Part shown: positions 18,189 to 27,658 of the stretch, in pieces
Numbering within the stretch: position 1 is the stretch's first letter
Layout of the letters: every line of letters begins with the position of its first letter
DNA from: an uncultured Bacteroidota bacterium
Lineage (GTDB): Bacteria > Bacteroidota > Bacteroidia > Bacteroidales > 4484-276
Direction of reading: 5' to 3'
Assembly: GCA_903944895.1 (NCBI GenBank)
Contig: CAJATL010000188.1
Location: 1-37,670, forward strand
Length of the DNA stretch: 37,670 bases
Translations under genes and position numbers: made by a program
The notes under the pieces: model-generated
Told to the model about the DNA's origin: nothing
Seen by the model: only the letters and a program-made list of their open reading frames with translations
Databases searched by the model: none

Positions 18189-18557
18189 TTACAGCACTTC
18201 AGGTGCTAAAGAAACGATTTTCATATATTGCTTTTCTCTTAATTCGCGGGCAACGGGTCCAAAAATACGGGTTCCAAACATTTCGCCTGCTGTATTTAAC
18301 AACACAACTGCATTGTCGTCGAAGCGGATATAGGATCCATCGTTACGCCGGATTTCTTTTCTTGTGCGTACAACAACAGCTTTTGAAACTGTTCCTTTTT
18401 TAATATTTCCGGAGGGCAGTGCATTTTTAACAGTTACAATAATTGTATCTCCAATGCTTGCATACTTTTTCCTGGTACCTCCCAGTACGTTGATACAAAG
18501 TACTTCCTTTGCACCGCTGTTGTCAGCAACTCCTAATCTAGATTCTTTCTGTATCAT
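18189..18557 (-). CDS. rplN: 50S ribosomal protein uL14
   Basis: The protein is 122 aa. It starts [19 protein letters not shown], and the signature [19 protein letters not shown] follows. It sits on the 50S interface, forming intersubunit bridges and the RsfS binding site. It lies 2 nt after rpsQ. Confidence 0.99.
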   Translation of the reverse strand: MIQKESRLGVADNSGAKEVLCINVLGGTRKKYASIGDTIIVTVKNALPSGNIKKGTVSKAVVVRTRKEIRRNDGSYIRFDDNAVVLLNTAGEMFGTRIFGPVARELREKQYMKIVSLAPEVL

Positions 18558-18559
18558 GA

Positions 18560-18826
18560 TTATTTAGCTCTTTCAATGATTTCGACTAATCTCCAACACT
18601 TATTTTTACTGAGTGGTCTGGTTTCCATAATTTTGACTGTATCGCCAATGTTGCTTTCGTTACTTTCGTCGTGAGCACAAAACTTGTTAGTTTTCTTGAC
18701 AAACTTGCCGTATTTGGTATGTTGTACCCTTCTTTCGACCTGAACAACAATGGATTTTTCCATCTTATTGCTGACTACCAAGCCAACGCGTTCTTTTCTT
18801 AGCGGTCTTGTTGCTTTGCTTTCCAT
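18560..18826 (-). CDS. rpsQ: 30S ribosomal protein uS17
   Basis: The protein is 88 aa. The OB-fold protein begins with [20 protein letters not shown] and has the [20 protein letters not shown] signature at the C-terminal side. It binds 16S rRNA near helix 11. It lies between rpmC (15 nt) and rplN (2 nt). Confidence 0.99.
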   Translation of the reverse strand: MESKATRPLRKERVGLVVSNKMEKSIVVQVERRVQHTKYGKFVKKTNKFCAHDESNESNIGDTVKIMETRPLSKNKCWRLVEIIERAK

Positions 18827-18841
18827 TATGATAATCTCTAA

Positions 18842-19042
18842 TTATAATTTTCCTTCAAGATTTCTTTTACGCAATTCTGTATTGATCCGTGCAACGGTTC
18901 TGCGGTAATCTTTAATCTTATTAGGGTTTTCGAGAGGTGATACAGCGTGGTTCAACTTGAGTTTATTCAGCTGTTTTGCTTCCTCTTCGAGCCTTTCTTT
19001 TAAATCGTCGTTCGACAATTCCAAAATAACACTTTGTTTCAT
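18842..19042 (-). CDS. rpmC: 50S ribosomal protein uL29
   Basis: The protein is 66 aa from the ATG at 19042 (MKQSVILELSNDDLKERLE). The frame continues upstream into the end of rplP, but the family start is here. It has two helices (ELSNDDLKERLEEEAKQLNK and the C-terminal YRRTVARINTELRKR). It lies at the exit tunnel, where SRP and trigger factor dock together with uL23. Confidence 0.97.
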   Translation of the reverse strand: MKQSVILELSNDDLKERLEEEAKQLNKLKLNHAVSPLENPNKIKDYRRTVARINTELRKRNLEGKL

Positions 19043-19055
19043 TCTGGTATAGTTA

Positions 19056-19478
19056 TTATTCTTGAACGTAATCTCTTCTAACAACAAACTTGGTATCTAC
19101 AGGGAGCTTCTGGGCAGCCAGGCGTAAAGCTTCTTTTGCTACTTCCAATGGCACGCCATCGGCTTCGAAAAGAATACGTCCCGGGGTTACACGTGCTACA
19201 AAATATTCAGGAGCACCTTTACCTTTACCCATACGAACTTCGGCAGGTTTTTTAGTTACTGGCTTATCAGGAAAAATATTGATCCAGATCTGGCCTTCAC
19301 GTTTCATGTGACGTGTTACTGCCTGACGAGCAGCTTCGATCTGCCTACCTGTTAACCATGCTTCTTCCATGGTCTTTATTCCGAAAGAACCAAATGCGAG
19401 CTCGTGACCTCTGTGGGCATTCCCTTTCATCCTCCCTTTTTGCTGCTTTCTGTACTTTGTTTTCTTTGGCTGTAACAT
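19056..19478 (-). CDS. rplP: 50S ribosomal protein uL16
   Basis: The protein is 140 aa. It starts [19 protein letters not shown], and the [20 protein letters not shown] and [16 protein letters not shown] regions are standard. It lies near the peptidyl transferase centre and positions A-site tRNA. The Arg hydroxylated in E. coli uL16 (Arg81) falls near VRMGKGKG here. It follows rpsC by 40 nt. Confidence 0.99.
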   Translation of the reverse strand: MLQPKKTKYRKQQKGRMKGNAHRGHELAFGSFGIKTMEEAWLTGRQIEAARQAVTRHMKREGQIWINIFPDKPVTKKPAEVRMGKGKGAPEYFVARVTPGRILFEADGVPLEVAKEALRLAAQKLPVDTKFVVRRDYVQE

Positions 19479-19518
19479 TATGATCGAGTTGTTAAATTTA
19501 TCTTATTGTATTTTTTAC

Positions 19519-20301
19519 TTATCTTGAATCGCGACCTTCACGTCCTTCGTATCCGTCGCGACCTTCACGTCCACGTGGTCTTGGTTTGCGTGGTCCTTGT
19601 CCTCCTGGTCCACCACCCGGAATACCCATAGGTTTTTGTTTTTTATCGGCGTTTGCCATCGGGATAAGATCGGGTTTTCCAAAAATTTCACCTTTGCAAA
19701 TCCATACTTTTATTCCGATTCTTCCATAGGTAGTATGAGCTTCGGCAGTTGCGTAATCGATGTCGGCTCTCAAAGTGTGCAAAGGAGTTCTGCCTTCTTT
19801 GTACATTTCATTCCTTGCCATTTCAGCTCCACCTAATCTGCCCGAAATCAAAACTTTAATTCCTTCGGCACCAATCCTCATTGTTGCGGCAACAGATGTT
19901 TTTATGGCTCTTCTAAAGGAGATCCTGCCTTCAATCTGTCTGGCAATCGTACTTGCTACTAACACTGCATCAAGTTCAGGACGTTTAATTTCGGATATGT
20001 TAATCTGAATTTCTTTTCCTGTGAGTTTCTTGAGTTCCTCTTTCAGTTTATCAACCTCTTGTCCGCCTTTCCCGATAATGATGCCAGGGCGGGCAGTTTG
20101 AATGGTTACGGTAACAAGCTTGAGTGTACGCTCAATAAAAATCTTTGAAATTCCGGCCTTTGCAAGGCGTGCATTCAGGTATTTCCTTATTTTATCGTCT
20201 TCTACCAGTTTGACATCAAAAGTTTTGCCGCCGTACCAGTTCGAATCCCATCCTTTGATAATTCCTAACCTAAGACCTATTGGATTAGTTTTTTGTCCCA
20301 T
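19519..20301 (-). CDS. rpsC: 30S ribosomal protein uS3 with Gly/Arg-rich C-terminal tail
   Basis: The protein is 260 aa. The N-terminal region [14 protein letters not shown] is followed by the type II KH domain ([18 protein letters not shown]) and the C-terminal S3 domain ([19 protein letters not shown]). It lines the mRNA entry channel and has helicase activity in known homologues. About 35 extra residues at the end ([16 protein letters not shown], then repeated GREGRD units) extend it beyond the usual 210-235. The tail DNA contains a 17-nt direct repeat at a 27-nt interval. Confidence 0.99.
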   Translation of the reverse strand: MGQKTNPIGLRLGIIKGWDSNWYGGKTFDVKLVEDDKIRKYLNARLAKAGISKIFIERTLKLVTVTIQTARPGIIIGKGGQEVDKLKEELKKLTGKEIQINISEIKRPELDAVLVASTIARQIEGRISFRRAIKTSVAATMRIGAEGIKVLISGRLGGAEMARNEMYKEGRTPLHTLRADIDYATAEAHTTYGRIGIKVWICKGEIFGKPDLIPMANADKKQKPMGIPGGGPGGQGPRKPRPRGREGRDGYEGREGRDSR

Positions 20302-20354
20302 TCGGTGTTGAAATATTGGTTAATGTTTTTTTTAAATTTTACTTTTTTAAATTA

Positions 20355-20771
20355 CTAAGCGTTGGTTTCAGCAACTTCGCGCCTGCTATCAAGAACCACA
20401 GTAACATGGTTTGAACGTTTTCTTATCCGGTGTGCTCTACCCTGCGGTGCAGGACGGATTCGTTTAAGTTGTTTGGCGCTGTCGACCATTACTGATTTTA
20501 TGAACAGGTTACTATCTTCCATTCTGACGCCTTCATTCTTGATTTGCCAGTTTGAGATTGCAGAAAGTACGAGTTTATATAATCTGTTAGCTGCTTCTTT
20601 TGGGGTAAATTTGAGTACTCCAAGAGCTAGTTCAACGTTTTTCCCTCTTACCAGGTCAGCAACTAAGCGCATTTTCCGGGGTGAAGTCGGGCAATTATTT
20701 AACTTGGCAAAAAACAATGTTTTATTTGCCTCTTTTCTTTTCTCTGCTGATAAATGTTTACGTGCTCCCAT
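20355..20771 (-). CDS. rplV: 50S ribosomal protein uL22
   Basis: The protein is 138 aa. The core has [20 protein letters not shown], and the hairpin tip region [20 protein letters not shown] extends into the exit tunnel, where macrolide-resistance changes occur in other species. No insertion is seen in the loop. An AAGGAG (20780-20785) overlapping the rpsS stop lies 8 nt before its ATG. Confidence 0.99.
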   Translation of the reverse strand: MGARKHLSAEKRKEANKTLFFAKLNNCPTSPRKMRLVADLVRGKNVELALGVLKFTPKEAANRLYKLVLSAISNWQIKNEGVRMEDSNLFIKSVMVDSAKQLKRIRPAPQGRAHRIRKRSNHVTVVLDSRREVAETNA

Positions 20772-20783
20772 TTCTTTTACTCC

Positions 20784-21056
20784 TTATTTTTTACCTTTAT
20801 TACCGGAATGGCCTCTGAAAATACGTGTCGGAGCGAATTCACCAAGTTTATGGCCGACCATGTTTTCGGTAACATACACCGGAATAAATTTATTTCCGTT
20901 GTGAACAGCGATGGTTAGACCAACAAAATCCGGAGAAATCATTGAAGCCCTTGACCAGGTCTTGATCACGTTTTTCTTTGTGGCAGCCTGACTATCAGAA
21001 ACTTTTTTCTCAAGCTTGTAATGAATATATGGACCTTTTTTAAGCGAACGACTCAT
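20784..21056 (-). CDS. rpsS: 30S ribosomal protein uS19
   Basis: The protein is 90 aa. [19 protein letters not shown] opens, and the conserved [20 protein letters not shown] and GHSGNKGKK tail is present. It forms a head complex with uS13. It lies between rplB (19 nt) and rplV (12 nt). Confidence 0.99.
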   Translation of the reverse strand: MSRSLKKGPYIHYKLEKKVSDSQAATKKNVIKTWSRASMISPDFVGLTIAVHNGNKFIPVYVTENMVGHKLGEFAPTRIFRGHSGNKGKK

Positions 21057-21075
21057 CTTTTCTAAAATTTAAGAA

Positions 21076-21900
21076 TTACTTTTTCCTTCTTTCGATGATA
21101 TACTTGTTGGATGCCTTTTTCTTCGATCTTGTTTTGTATCCGCGTGACGGCAGACCTTTTCTTGATCTTGGCAAACCACCTGATGCTCTTCCTTCACCAC
21201 CACCCATTGGGTGATCTACAGGATTCATAACTACACCTCTGGTGCGTGGCCGTCTTCCGAGCCATCTGCTGCGACCTGCTTTACCAGAAATCTCAAGCTG
21301 ATGATCGATGTTTGAAACGGTTCCGATAGTAGCTTTGCAGGCCTGGAGTATCAAGCGGGTTTCGCCTGATGGAAGTCTCATTACTGCATACTTTCCATCT
21401 CTCGACATGAGCTGTGCATAAGATCCGGCACTTCTTGCCATTTTAGCACCTTGACCCGGGCGAAGTTCGATGTTGTGTACAATGGTTCCAAATGGTACTT
21501 CACTTAGGTAGAGTGTGTTTCCAACATCAGGACTAACACCTAAACCTGAGAGTATGGTTTGACCAACTTTGATTCCATTTGGTGCAACAATGTACCTTTT
21601 TTCACCATCGGCATAAACAACCAGGGCAATTCGTGCACTGCGGTTTGGATCGTATTCAACAGTTTTAACTGTAGCAGGAATACCATCTTTGTCGCGTTTA
21701 AAGTCAATGATCCTGTAATTTTGTTTATGACCACCACCCATGTACCTCATGGTCATTCTTCCTTCGTTATTTCTACCACCACTTTTCCTGTGTGGCTCAA
21801 GCAAACTTTTTTCAGGTTTGTCGGTAGTAATATCATCAAACGCACTGATAATTTTGAAGCGCTGACTGGATGTTGTCGGTTTGAATTTTTTTAAAGCCAT
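21076..21900 (-). CDS. rplB: 50S ribosomal protein uL2
   Basis: The protein is 274 aa. The RNA-binding domain includes [19 protein letters not shown]. The C-terminal block [18 protein letters not shown] contains the conserved His near the peptidyl transferase centre. The basic tail [20 protein letters not shown] is typical. It follows rplW by 5 nt. Confidence 0.99.
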   Translation of the reverse strand: MALKKFKPTTSSQRFKIISAFDDITTDKPEKSLLEPHRKSGGRNNEGRMTMRYMGGGHKQNYRIIDFKRDKDGIPATVKTVEYDPNRSARIALVVYADGEKRYIVAPNGIKVGQTILSGLGVSPDVGNTLYLSEVPFGTIVHNIELRPGQGAKMARSAGSYAQLMSRDGKYAVMRLPSGETRLILQACKATIGTVSNIDHQLEISGKAGRSRWLGRRPRTRGVVMNPVDHPMGGGEGRASGGLPRSRKGLPSRGYKTRSKKKASNKYIIERRKK

Positions 21901-21905
21901 TTATC

Positions 21906-22196
21906 TTAAATATTGCTGTAAAAATCAATTGTTTCACCTTCTGCTATTGTAATGATAGCTTTTTTATAAGCTTTGGTTTTTCCGCTGATGAGACCTGTCT
22001 TGGTAAATCTCGATTTGGATTTTCCTGAATACCTCATTGTATTCACCTCCCTGACATCTACGTTGTACATTTCTTCGACAGCTTTTTTTATCTGGAGCTT
22101 GTTGGCACTTTTATCAACGACAAATCCATATCTCTTGAGCTTCTCGCCAAGTGCAGTCATTTTTTCGGTAATGATCGGCTTAATCAGAATATTCAT
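21906..22196 (-). CDS. rplW: 50S ribosomal protein uL23
   Basis: The protein is 96 aa. It begins MNILIKPIITEKMTALGEK and contains FVVDKSANKLQIKKAVEEMY. It forms the docking site for trigger factor and SRP at the exit tunnel. The loop reaching into the tunnel (NTMRYSGKSKSRFTKTG) is of normal size. It lies between rplD (34 nt) and rplB. Confidence 0.99.
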   Translation of the reverse strand: MNILIKPIITEKMTALGEKLKRYGFVVDKSANKLQIKKAVEEMYNVDVREVNTMRYSGKSKSRFTKTGLISGKTKAYKKAIITIAEGETIDFYSNI

Positions 22197-22230
22197 TTTG
22201 CCTTATCTTTATTAGTTTCTAATTACCTTA

Positions 22231-22860
22231 TTAGTTGTTGAACATCTCGTTAATATCTTTGATTGAGCTTTCAACGATTAAAAGTTGTTGCGCTTTCATG
22301 ATATCAAAAGTGTTGATATTTGATGAGTTCTGGTACAATACTTCCTGCAGGTTTCTTGCTGACATTGCTACATTCAAATCGGTTCCGGGGAAGAGAATGA
22401 TTATTTTCTTGCCTTCCAGACTAAAACTTTTTATCAGTTGAACAAAGTTTTTTGTCTTTGGAGTTTCGAATGTAAAATCTTCGAGGATTGTAATCTTGTT
22501 CTCACTTGCTTTGTATGATAAAGCTGACTTACGGGCGAGACGTTTAAGTTTTTTATTCAACTTAAAATGATAATCCCTTGGACGTGGACCGAAAACCCTG
22601 CCACCGCCTCTAAAGAGTGGGCTTTTGATGCTACCAAAACGCGCAGTACCAGTTCCTTTTTGTTTCTTCAATTTACGGGTACTACCAGTAATTTCGCCTT
22701 TTTCTTTGGATTTGTGAGTTCCCTGACGTTTGTTTGCCAGAATTTGTTTCACATCCAGATAAATGGCATGATCATTTGGGCTGATTCCAAAAATGGAATC
22801 ATCAAGCGATATCGTGCGAGCGGTCTTCTCGCCATTCTTATTATAAACTGCTAACTCCAT
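22231..22860 (-). CDS. rplD: 50S ribosomal protein uL4
   Basis: The protein is 209 aa. The tunnel loop ([20 protein letters not shown], then [19 protein letters not shown]) is intact. In E. coli L4 represses its own S10 operon; no comparable leader was identified. Its ATG lies inside the end of rplC, a 10-nt overlap that suggests translational coupling. Confidence 0.99.
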   Translation of the reverse strand: MELAVYNKNGEKTARTISLDDSIFGISPNDHAIYLDVKQILANKRQGTHKSKEKGEITGSTRKLKKQKGTGTARFGSIKSPLFRGGGRVFGPRPRDYHFKLNKKLKRLARKSALSYKASENKITILEDFTFETPKTKNFVQLIKSFSLEGKKIIILFPGTDLNVAMSARNLQEVLYQNSSNINTFDIMKAQQLLIVESSIKDINEMFNN

Positions 22861-23480
22861 CTTTCAACAATTATAGGTGATCCATTTGGTCCTGGAACTG
22901 AACCTTTAACAATAATCATATTTTTTTCGGGAACAATTTTCAAAACCTGAAGGTTTATCATTTTTACCCTGGTGTTACCCATTTGTCCGGCCATACGGAT
23001 TCCTTTAAAAACGCGAGAAGGCCATGACGATGCTCCTAAAGATCCGGGAGCTCTGAGTCGGTTGTGCTGTCCGTGAGTTTGTCCACCTACCCCACTGAAA
23101 CCATGACGTCTTACAACACCCTGGAAACCTTTTCCTTTTGTAGTTCCAATAACATCAATGAACTCTCCTTCGATAAACACGGTAACATCAACAATATCCC
23201 CGAATTTCTTTTGGTGGTCGACTTCAAACCTGGTAAATTCCCTTACAATACGTTTTGGGCTTACACCAGCTTTTGCAAAATGACCTTTTAAAGCTTTGGT
23301 AGTGTGTTTTTCCTTCCGTTCACCATAGGATAGCTGAATTGCTTCGTATCCATCCTTTTCAATGGTTTTAACCTGGGTCACCACACATGGACCGGCTTCG
23401 ATAACTGTACATGGAATGTTCTTTCCATTCGCGTCGTACAGGCTGGTCATCCCTATTTTTTTACCTATTATTCCAGACAT
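22851..23480 (-). CDS. rplC: 50S ribosomal protein uL3
   Basis: The protein is 209 aa. [20 protein letters not shown] opens. The extended loop [20 protein letters not shown] approaches the peptidyl transferase centre and contains the Gln methylated by PrmB in other bacteria. It is one of the first proteins to join the 50S. It overlaps rplD by 10 nt. Confidence 0.99.
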   Translation of the reverse strand: MSGIIGKKIGMTSLYDANGKNIPCTVIEAGPCVVTQVKTIEKDGYEAIQLSYGERKEKHTTKALKGHFAKAGVSPKRIVREFTRFEVDHQKKFGDIVDVTVFIEGEFIDVIGTTKGKGFQGVVRRHGFSGVGGQTHGQHNRLRAPGSLGASSWPSRVFKGIRMAGQMGNTRVKMINLQVLKIVPEKNMIIVKGSVPGPNGSPIIVERWS

Positions 23481-23528
23481 TATTACTAATCTTTAATTTT
23501 TATCAAATCTTATCCAATCCAAACTTTA

Positions 23529-23834
23529 TCAAACCTTGATTTCAACCTCAACGCCACTGGGTAACTCGAGTTTCATCAGTGCATCAATGGTTTTTGTGGT
23601 TGAACTGTAAATGTCGAGAAGCCTTTTGTAAGAAGATAATTCGAACTGTTCGCGCGCTTTTTTATTTACGAAAGTTGCACGGTTTACAGTAAAAATCTTC
23701 TTGTTAGTAGGCAACGGGATTGGTCCGCTTACTACTGCGCCGGTGCTTTTTACAGTCTTTACAATCTTTTCGGCTGACTTATCAACCAGATTATGATCGT
23801 ACGATTTCAATTTTATTCTAATCCTCTGACTCAC
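23529..23834 (-). CDS. rpsJ: 30S ribosomal protein uS10
   Basis: The protein is 101 aa. It has [20 protein letters not shown] and the loop [20 protein letters not shown] typical of S10, the first protein of the classical S10 operon and the NusE partner in antitermination. Here it follows fusA by only 33 nt, joining the str and S10 units into one. Confidence 0.99.
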   Translation of the reverse strand: MSQRIRIKLKSYDHNLVDKSAEKIVKTVKSTGAVVSGPIPLPTNKKIFTVNRATFVNKKAREQFELSSYKRLLDIYSSTTKTIDALMKLELPSGVEVEIKV

Positions 23835-23867
23835 CTTATTGTAATTTATTTGATTCTTAAAATCTAT

Positions 23868-25973
23868 TTATACTTTTACGATGTATCCCTTTATTTTGTA
23901 CAGCACTTGTTCGAGTAACTCATTTGGAAGCTCAGCATAGTGTGAAAATTCCAGACTCGACAACGCTCTACCAGATGTTATGGACCTAAGTGATGTTACA
24001 TATCCAAACATTTCAGACAGTGGCACCCGTGCCTTTAAAACCTGACTGTTAATTTTTGCAATAACTTCTTCCAGGTGACCACGACGTTTATTTAAATCGC
24101 TGCTTACATCTCCGATGTATTCATCAGGCGTCGAAACTTCAAGTTTCATAACAGGCTCAAGTAAGGTCGATTTCATTAACTTACAGGCATTACGGTATCC
24201 AACTTTTGCAGCGATCTCGAAGGCCATCTGATCTGAATCGACCGGATGATATGAGCCATCTTTAACTACAACTTTGAGATTGTAAAGATTAAATCCTGCC
24301 AAAGGTCCGTTCATCATTGCCATTTCGAAACCCTTTTTTATCGAAGGAATGTATTGCTTTGGAATGTTTCCGCCTTTAACTTCATCTATGAACTGTAAAC
24401 CGATAACATCCTTGTCTGCTGGCCCGATTTCAAAAAGAATATCAGCAAATTTTCCGCGGCCACCTGTTTGCTTTTTATATACTTCACGGTATTCTATGGT
24501 TGACTTAAGTGCTTCTTTATAAGCAACTTGCGGTTTTCCATGATTACATTGTATTCCATATTCACGTCTCAACCTGTCAACCAGGATTTCGAGATGCAAC
24601 TCCCCCATTCCGCTGATAATCGTCTGACCGGTTTCTTCGTCGACACGGACTTTGAATGTAGGATCTTCACTTGCCAGTTTATTGAGCGAATCTGTCAGTT
24701 TATCAAAATCATCCTGTGTTTTAGGCTCAACTGCGAGGTTAATTACCGGCTCAGGAAATTTGATGTTTTCGAGAACAATCGGATGATCAATCGCACAAAG
24801 CGTATCTCCGGTCCTGATGTCTTTAAATCCAACAAATGCTCCTATATCTCCTGCTTCGATAGTTTCGAGCGGGATTTGCTTGTTAGCGTGCATCTGCATG
24901 ATTCGCGAAATCCGCTCTTTCTTACCCGTATTTGAATTTAATACGATCGAACCTGATTTCAAAGAACCTGAATAAACACGGAAGAAAGCTATTTTTCCAA
25001 CAAAAGAATCCGTTGATATTTTAAAAGCCAGTGAAGAAAAATGATCTTCAATTGCAGGATGACGATGTTCTTCTTTTTCAGTATTTGGATTTATCCCGTT
25101 AATTGCAGGAATATCCTCTGGTGAAGGAAGGTAAGCTGCAACAGCATCAAGTAAAGGTTGAACTCCTTTGTTTTTGAATGAAGCGCCACAGAGTACCGGG
25201 GTAATTCGTAATTCCAATGTTGCTTTTCGTATCGCCTGGATAATCTCTTCTTCGGTAATTGAGTTGGGATCGTTCATGAATTTTTCAAGTAATTCATCGC
25301 TTTCCTCAGCAACACCTTCGATAAGGCTTGTACGATATTCCTTAACTGTATCTTTGATGTCTTCAGGAATCTCAACTTCAGTAAAGGTCATCCCTTTTGA
25401 AGAATCATCCCAGATAAAAGCTTTGTTACAAATCAGATCAACAACGCCCTCAAAAGAGTCTTCAACACCAATTGGGATTTGAAGCGGAATTGGATTTGCG
25501 CCAAGTCTCTCTCTGATCTGTGTAATGACACTAAAGAAGTCAGCTCCTGTGCGGTCCATTTTATTTACAAAGCTCAACCTTGGTACGCCATACTTGTCAG
25601 CCTGACGCCAGACAGTTTCGCTTTGTGGCTCTACACCACCAACGGCACAGAAAATTGCGATAGCTCCGTCGAGAACCCTGAGTGATCTTTCCACTTCAAC
25701 AGTGAAATCCACATGCCCGGGAGTATCGATAATATTGATTTTGTATTTGTCGTCTTTGAAATTCCAGAAAACAGTGGTGGCAGCAGAGGTGATTGTTATT
25801 CCCCTTTCTTGTTCCTGCACCATATAATCCATGGTTGCAGCGCCATCATGAACTTCACCCATCTTGTAGTTGATGCCGGTATAGTATAATATCCGCTCAG
25901 TTGTCGTGGTTTTACCCGCGTCGATGTGCGCCATTATTCCTATATTTCTGATATGTTTTAAACCTTCAGGCAT
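23868..25973 (-). CDS. fusA: Translation elongation factor G
   Basis: This 701-aa GTPase catalyses translocation on the ribosome. G1 is AHIDAGKTT (15-23), the G2/switch I region is [11 protein letters not shown] (57-67), G3 is DTPGH (83-87) and G4 is NKMD (137-140). Domains II-V follow, ending in the [18 protein letters not shown] region. All GTPase motifs are intact, so it is a canonical EF-G rather than a divergent paralogue. No tuf gene follows, unlike E. coli. Confidence 0.99.
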   Translation of the reverse strand: MPEGLKHIRNIGIMAHIDAGKTTTTERILYYTGINYKMGEVHDGAATMDYMVQEQERGITITSAATTVFWNFKDDKYKINIIDTPGHVDFTVEVERSLRVLDGAIAIFCAVGGVEPQSETVWRQADKYGVPRLSFVNKMDRTGADFFSVITQIRERLGANPIPLQIPIGVEDSFEGVVDLICNKAFIWDDSSKGMTFTEVEIPEDIKDTVKEYRTSLIEGVAEESDELLEKFMNDPNSITEEEIIQAIRKATLELRITPVLCGASFKNKGVQPLLDAVAAYLPSPEDIPAINGINPNTEKEEHRHPAIEDHFSSLAFKISTDSFVGKIAFFRVYSGSLKSGSIVLNSNTGKKERISRIMQMHANKQIPLETIEAGDIGAFVGFKDIRTGDTLCAIDHPIVLENIKFPEPVINLAVEPKTQDDFDKLTDSLNKLASEDPTFKVRVDEETGQTIISGMGELHLEILVDRLRREYGIQCNHGKPQVAYKEALKSTIEYREVYKKQTGGRGKFADILFEIGPADKDVIGLQFIDEVKGGNIPKQYIPSIKKGFEMAMMNGPLAGFNLYNLKVVVKDGSYHPVDSDQMAFEIAAKVGYRNACKLMKSTLLEPVMKLEVSTPDEYIGDVSSDLNKRRGHLEEVIAKINSQVLKARVPLSEMFGYVTSLRSITSGRALSSLEFSHYAELPNELLEQVLYKIKGYIVKV

Positions 25974-26014
25974 CTTTGATGTGTGCTCTCTGTTATTCTG
26001 ATTTGTTAAATTAA

Positions 26015-26482
26015 TTACACTCTGAAGTGTGAGAATGCTTTGTTAGCATCGGCCATTCTGTGAATATCTTCTTTCCTTTTAAAAGCACCGCCTTCTTCTT
26101 TGTAGGCTGCTAATATTTCGGATGCTAATTTCTTACCCATCGATTTTTCGTTGCGTTTGCGAGCGTAACTAATCAGATTTTTCATTCCGATTGATTGCTT
26201 GCGTGAAGCAGGAATTTCAGTTGGGATCTGGAAAGTAGCTCCACCAATCCTGCGGCTGCGAACCTCAACGGCTGGTGTAACATTAGCAAGTGCTTTTTTC
26301 CATACTTCAACACCGTCTTCTTTGGTACGTTCAACAACAACATCAATAGCTTCGTAAAATACCTTAAAAGCAAGTGTTTTCTTTCCGCGAAGCATGAGAT
26401 TATTCACGAATTTCGATACAAGCTGATCATTGAACTTCGGGTCAGGAAGTATGATTCTTTTCTTTGGTTTTGCTTTCCTCAT
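26015..26482 (-). CDS. rpsG: 30S ribosomal protein uS7
   Basis: The protein is 155 aa. The signature [20 protein letters not shown] is near the N-terminus, then [20 protein letters not shown] and the C-terminal [14 protein letters not shown]. It organises the 30S head and E-site region. It lies between rpsL (32 nt) and fusA (41 nt). Confidence 0.99.
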   Translation of the reverse strand: MRKAKPKKRIILPDPKFNDQLVSKFVNNLMLRGKKTLAFKVFYEAIDVVVERTKEDGVEVWKKALANVTPAVEVRSRRIGGATFQIPTEIPASRKQSIGMKNLISYARKRNEKSMGKKLASEILAAYKEEGGAFKRKEDIHRMADANKAFSHFRV

Positions 26483-26514
26483 TGTCTATATATCGTTAAT
26501 CTTGACTTCGAAAA

Positions 26515-26892
26515 CTATTTCTTTTTTGGACGTTTTGTACCATATTTGGACCGTCTCTGGTTGCGGCCTTCAACTCCTGATGTATCCAGAGCGCCACGAA
26601 TGATGTGGTATCTTACACCAGGTAAATCTTTCACACGACCTCCACGGATCATTACAATGGAGTGCTCCTGGAGGTTGTGACCTTCACCAGGAATGTAAGC
26701 ATTCACCTCTTTACCATTGGTCAACCTAACCCTGGCGACTTTACGCATCGCTGAGTTTGGTTTTTTAGGTGTTGTTGTGTAAACACGTACACAAACACCA
26801 CGCCTTTGTGGACAACTGTCCAGTGCAGGTGATTTACTCTTATCGGTCAACTTCTTGCGTCCTTTACGAACTAACTGCTGTATCGTCGGCAT
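26515..26892 (-). CDS. rpsL: 30S ribosomal protein uS12
   Basis: The protein is 125 aa from the ATG at 26892 ([15 protein letters not shown]). An upstream in-frame start at 26946 would lie on the promoter's -7 box and is rejected. The decoding-centre loop [19 protein letters not shown] keeps the Lys residues that are altered in streptomycin-resistant mutants, and [16 protein letters not shown] keeps the conserved Asp. It is the first gene of the 33-gene cluster, with a leader of about 45 nt from the proximal promoter. Confidence 0.99.
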   Translation of the reverse strand: MPTIQQLVRKGRKKLTDKSKSPALDSCPQRRGVCVRVYTTTPKKPNSAMRKVARVRLTNGKEVNAYIPGEGHNLQEHSIVMIRGGRVKDLPGVRYHIIRGALDTSGVEGRNQRRSKYGTKRPKKK

Positions 26893-26925
26893 ATTACGAC
26901 TTTTAGTTAAGTTTTTATTAATTTG

Positions 26926-26940
26926 CCCCAATTTTCGGGG
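26926..26940 (-). promoter_or_regulatory. Small hairpin at the 5' end of the rpsL leader
   Basis: On the minus strand CCCC and GGGG (26937-26940 with 26926-26929) can pair around a 7-nt loop. The position coincides with the expected transcription start of the proximal promoter, so it would form the 5' cap structure of the mRNA. Its role is not known. Confidence 0.4.
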
Positions 26941-26943
26941 GTG

Positions 26944-26972
26944 CAAAAGTACAATTTATTTCAAATAAACAA
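26944..26972 (-). promoter_or_regulatory. Proximal promoter of the ribosomal protein cluster
   Basis: On the minus strand TTG (26972-26970), an 18-nt spacer and TACTTTTG (26951-26944), followed by C, fit the Bacteroidota consensus. An AT-rich 17-bp palindrome (26979-26995) lies immediately upstream and could act as an UP-like element. Start is expected near 26938. Confidence 0.8.
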
Positions 26973-26978
26973 TGAACA

Positions 26979-26995
26979 TTGAAATTTAATTTCAA
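26979..26995. repeat. AT-rich 17-bp palindrome upstream of the rpsL promoter
   Basis: TTGAAATT-T-AATTTCAA is a perfect inverted repeat around one central base, ending 6 nt upstream of the -33 element. It could be a regulator site or simply an AT-rich upstream element. Confidence 0.5.
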
Positions 26996-27140
26996 TTTTT
27001 TTCGTGACTCAACATTAACTGCTGAAAACCACTATTGTTAAAAAAGTTTAAGTGAAATTGAAAGGACAGAATGCGGGTGAGCAATCTGAGGCGCCAAACG
27101 ACTGATTTTTCAAAGTAGCTGAAAATTCATTTTGTCGTTA

Positions 27141-27173
27141 GAAACCTATAGATGCCTCCATTTATCAGGTTTC
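27141..27173 (-). promoter_or_regulatory. Stem-loop in the distal leader upstream of rpsL
   Basis: On the minus strand GAAACCT and AGGTTTC (27173-27167 with 27147-27141) form a 7-bp stem. The loop contains an ATG that opens a 7-codon frame, MEASIGF, closed by TAA, with AAAAGGA shortly before it. It would be transcribed only from the distal promoter at 27240. Whether it is a leader peptide or chance is unknown. Confidence 0.3.
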
Positions 27174-27239
27174 CTTTTAATTTCTCTATGTTTTCAAAAC
27201 CGGGTCGGAATCTTACTTCGTGTCCTTAATTTGAGGGCG

Positions 27240-27268
27240 CAAAAGTACAACAATATTTTACAAAACAA
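27240..27268 (-). promoter_or_regulatory. Distal promoter upstream of the ribosomal protein cluster
   Basis: On the minus strand TTG (27268-27266), an 18-nt spacer and TACTTTTG (27247-27240), followed by CGCCC, match the architecture of the proximal promoter almost base for base (GTACTTTTGC then RCCC). It would start a transcript near 27233, about 340 nt before rpsL. Confidence 0.7.
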
Positions 27269-27632
27269 AATTATTCTGAATTATTTTTTGAATGTAAGAT
27301 GGCGTAGTGTTTTGAAACAGCCGTCAGAAAATATAATTTTATTGGTTTTCAGGGATTTGGAGATTGTATGAAAGCTGAAATTTCTGATGAATTTTGATAA
27401 GTATTTTATCGAAAAAGCTTGTTGAAACCCTGGTTAAAAACCTGAAACCTGCAGATTTTAGTATTATCCGGTGGCTCAACAATCATCTACAAAGCCTGTT
27501 TTTCTGAATCCAGGGATAAAACTGCTGATTGATTTTCGAAAACTTAGCATTGAAAACAATACTTTTAATACGATAAACCCTCCTTGATTAGAAGACTTTT
27601 CAACATCAGCCGCCGGTCTTATCCAAAAAGCC

Positions 27633-27640
27633 TATTTTTG
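27633..27640 (+). promoter_or_regulatory. -7 element of pcrA
   Basis: TATTTTTG matches TAnnTTTG exactly and lies 18 nt before the GTG start at 27659. No TTG is present at the normal -33 position. It excludes the TTG at 27584 as the translation start if it is the only promoter. Confidence 0.55.
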
Positions 27641-27658
27641 GCCTTCAAAATTTATAAT

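Larger units (their letters stand above)
26996..27632. other. Gene-free region between rpsL and pcrA (divergent)
   Basis: It holds the distal ribosomal promoter and leader (about 26950-27240, minus strand) and, past it, about 350 nt with no recognisable gene. A plus-strand frame at 27132-27371 shows no family features and crosses the promoter, so it is not called. The distal transcript could be a long leader or an independent small RNA. I saw no T-tailed terminator that would end it before the proximal promoter. Confidence 0.45.

Noticed and set aside
17936-18403. Plus-strand open frame of 155 codons
   Set aside because: Antisense to rplX and rplN; a shadow of conserved coding sequence.
20362-20904. 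Plus-strand open frame of 180 codons
   Set aside because: Lies antisense over rplV and rpsS, both certain genes; shows no family features.
26893-26946. N-terminal extension of uS12 from 26946
   Set aside because: It overlaps the -7 box and transcription start; uS12 begins MPTIQQL at 26892.
27141-27233. 6S-like or known riboswitch structure in the distal rpsL leader
   Set aside because: Only a 7-bp stem and a possible 5-bp end pairing were found; no long irregular helix or known aptamer core could be recognised by eye.
27132-27371. Plus-strand frame of 79 codons between rpsL and pcrA
   Set aside because: Runs antisense through the distal ribosomal promoter and leader, with no protein features.
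27584-27658. N-terminal extension of PcrA from a TTG at 27584
   Set aside because: The 25 extra basic residues do not resemble the family, and an exact TATTTTTG promoter box at 27633-27640 lies inside the extension.
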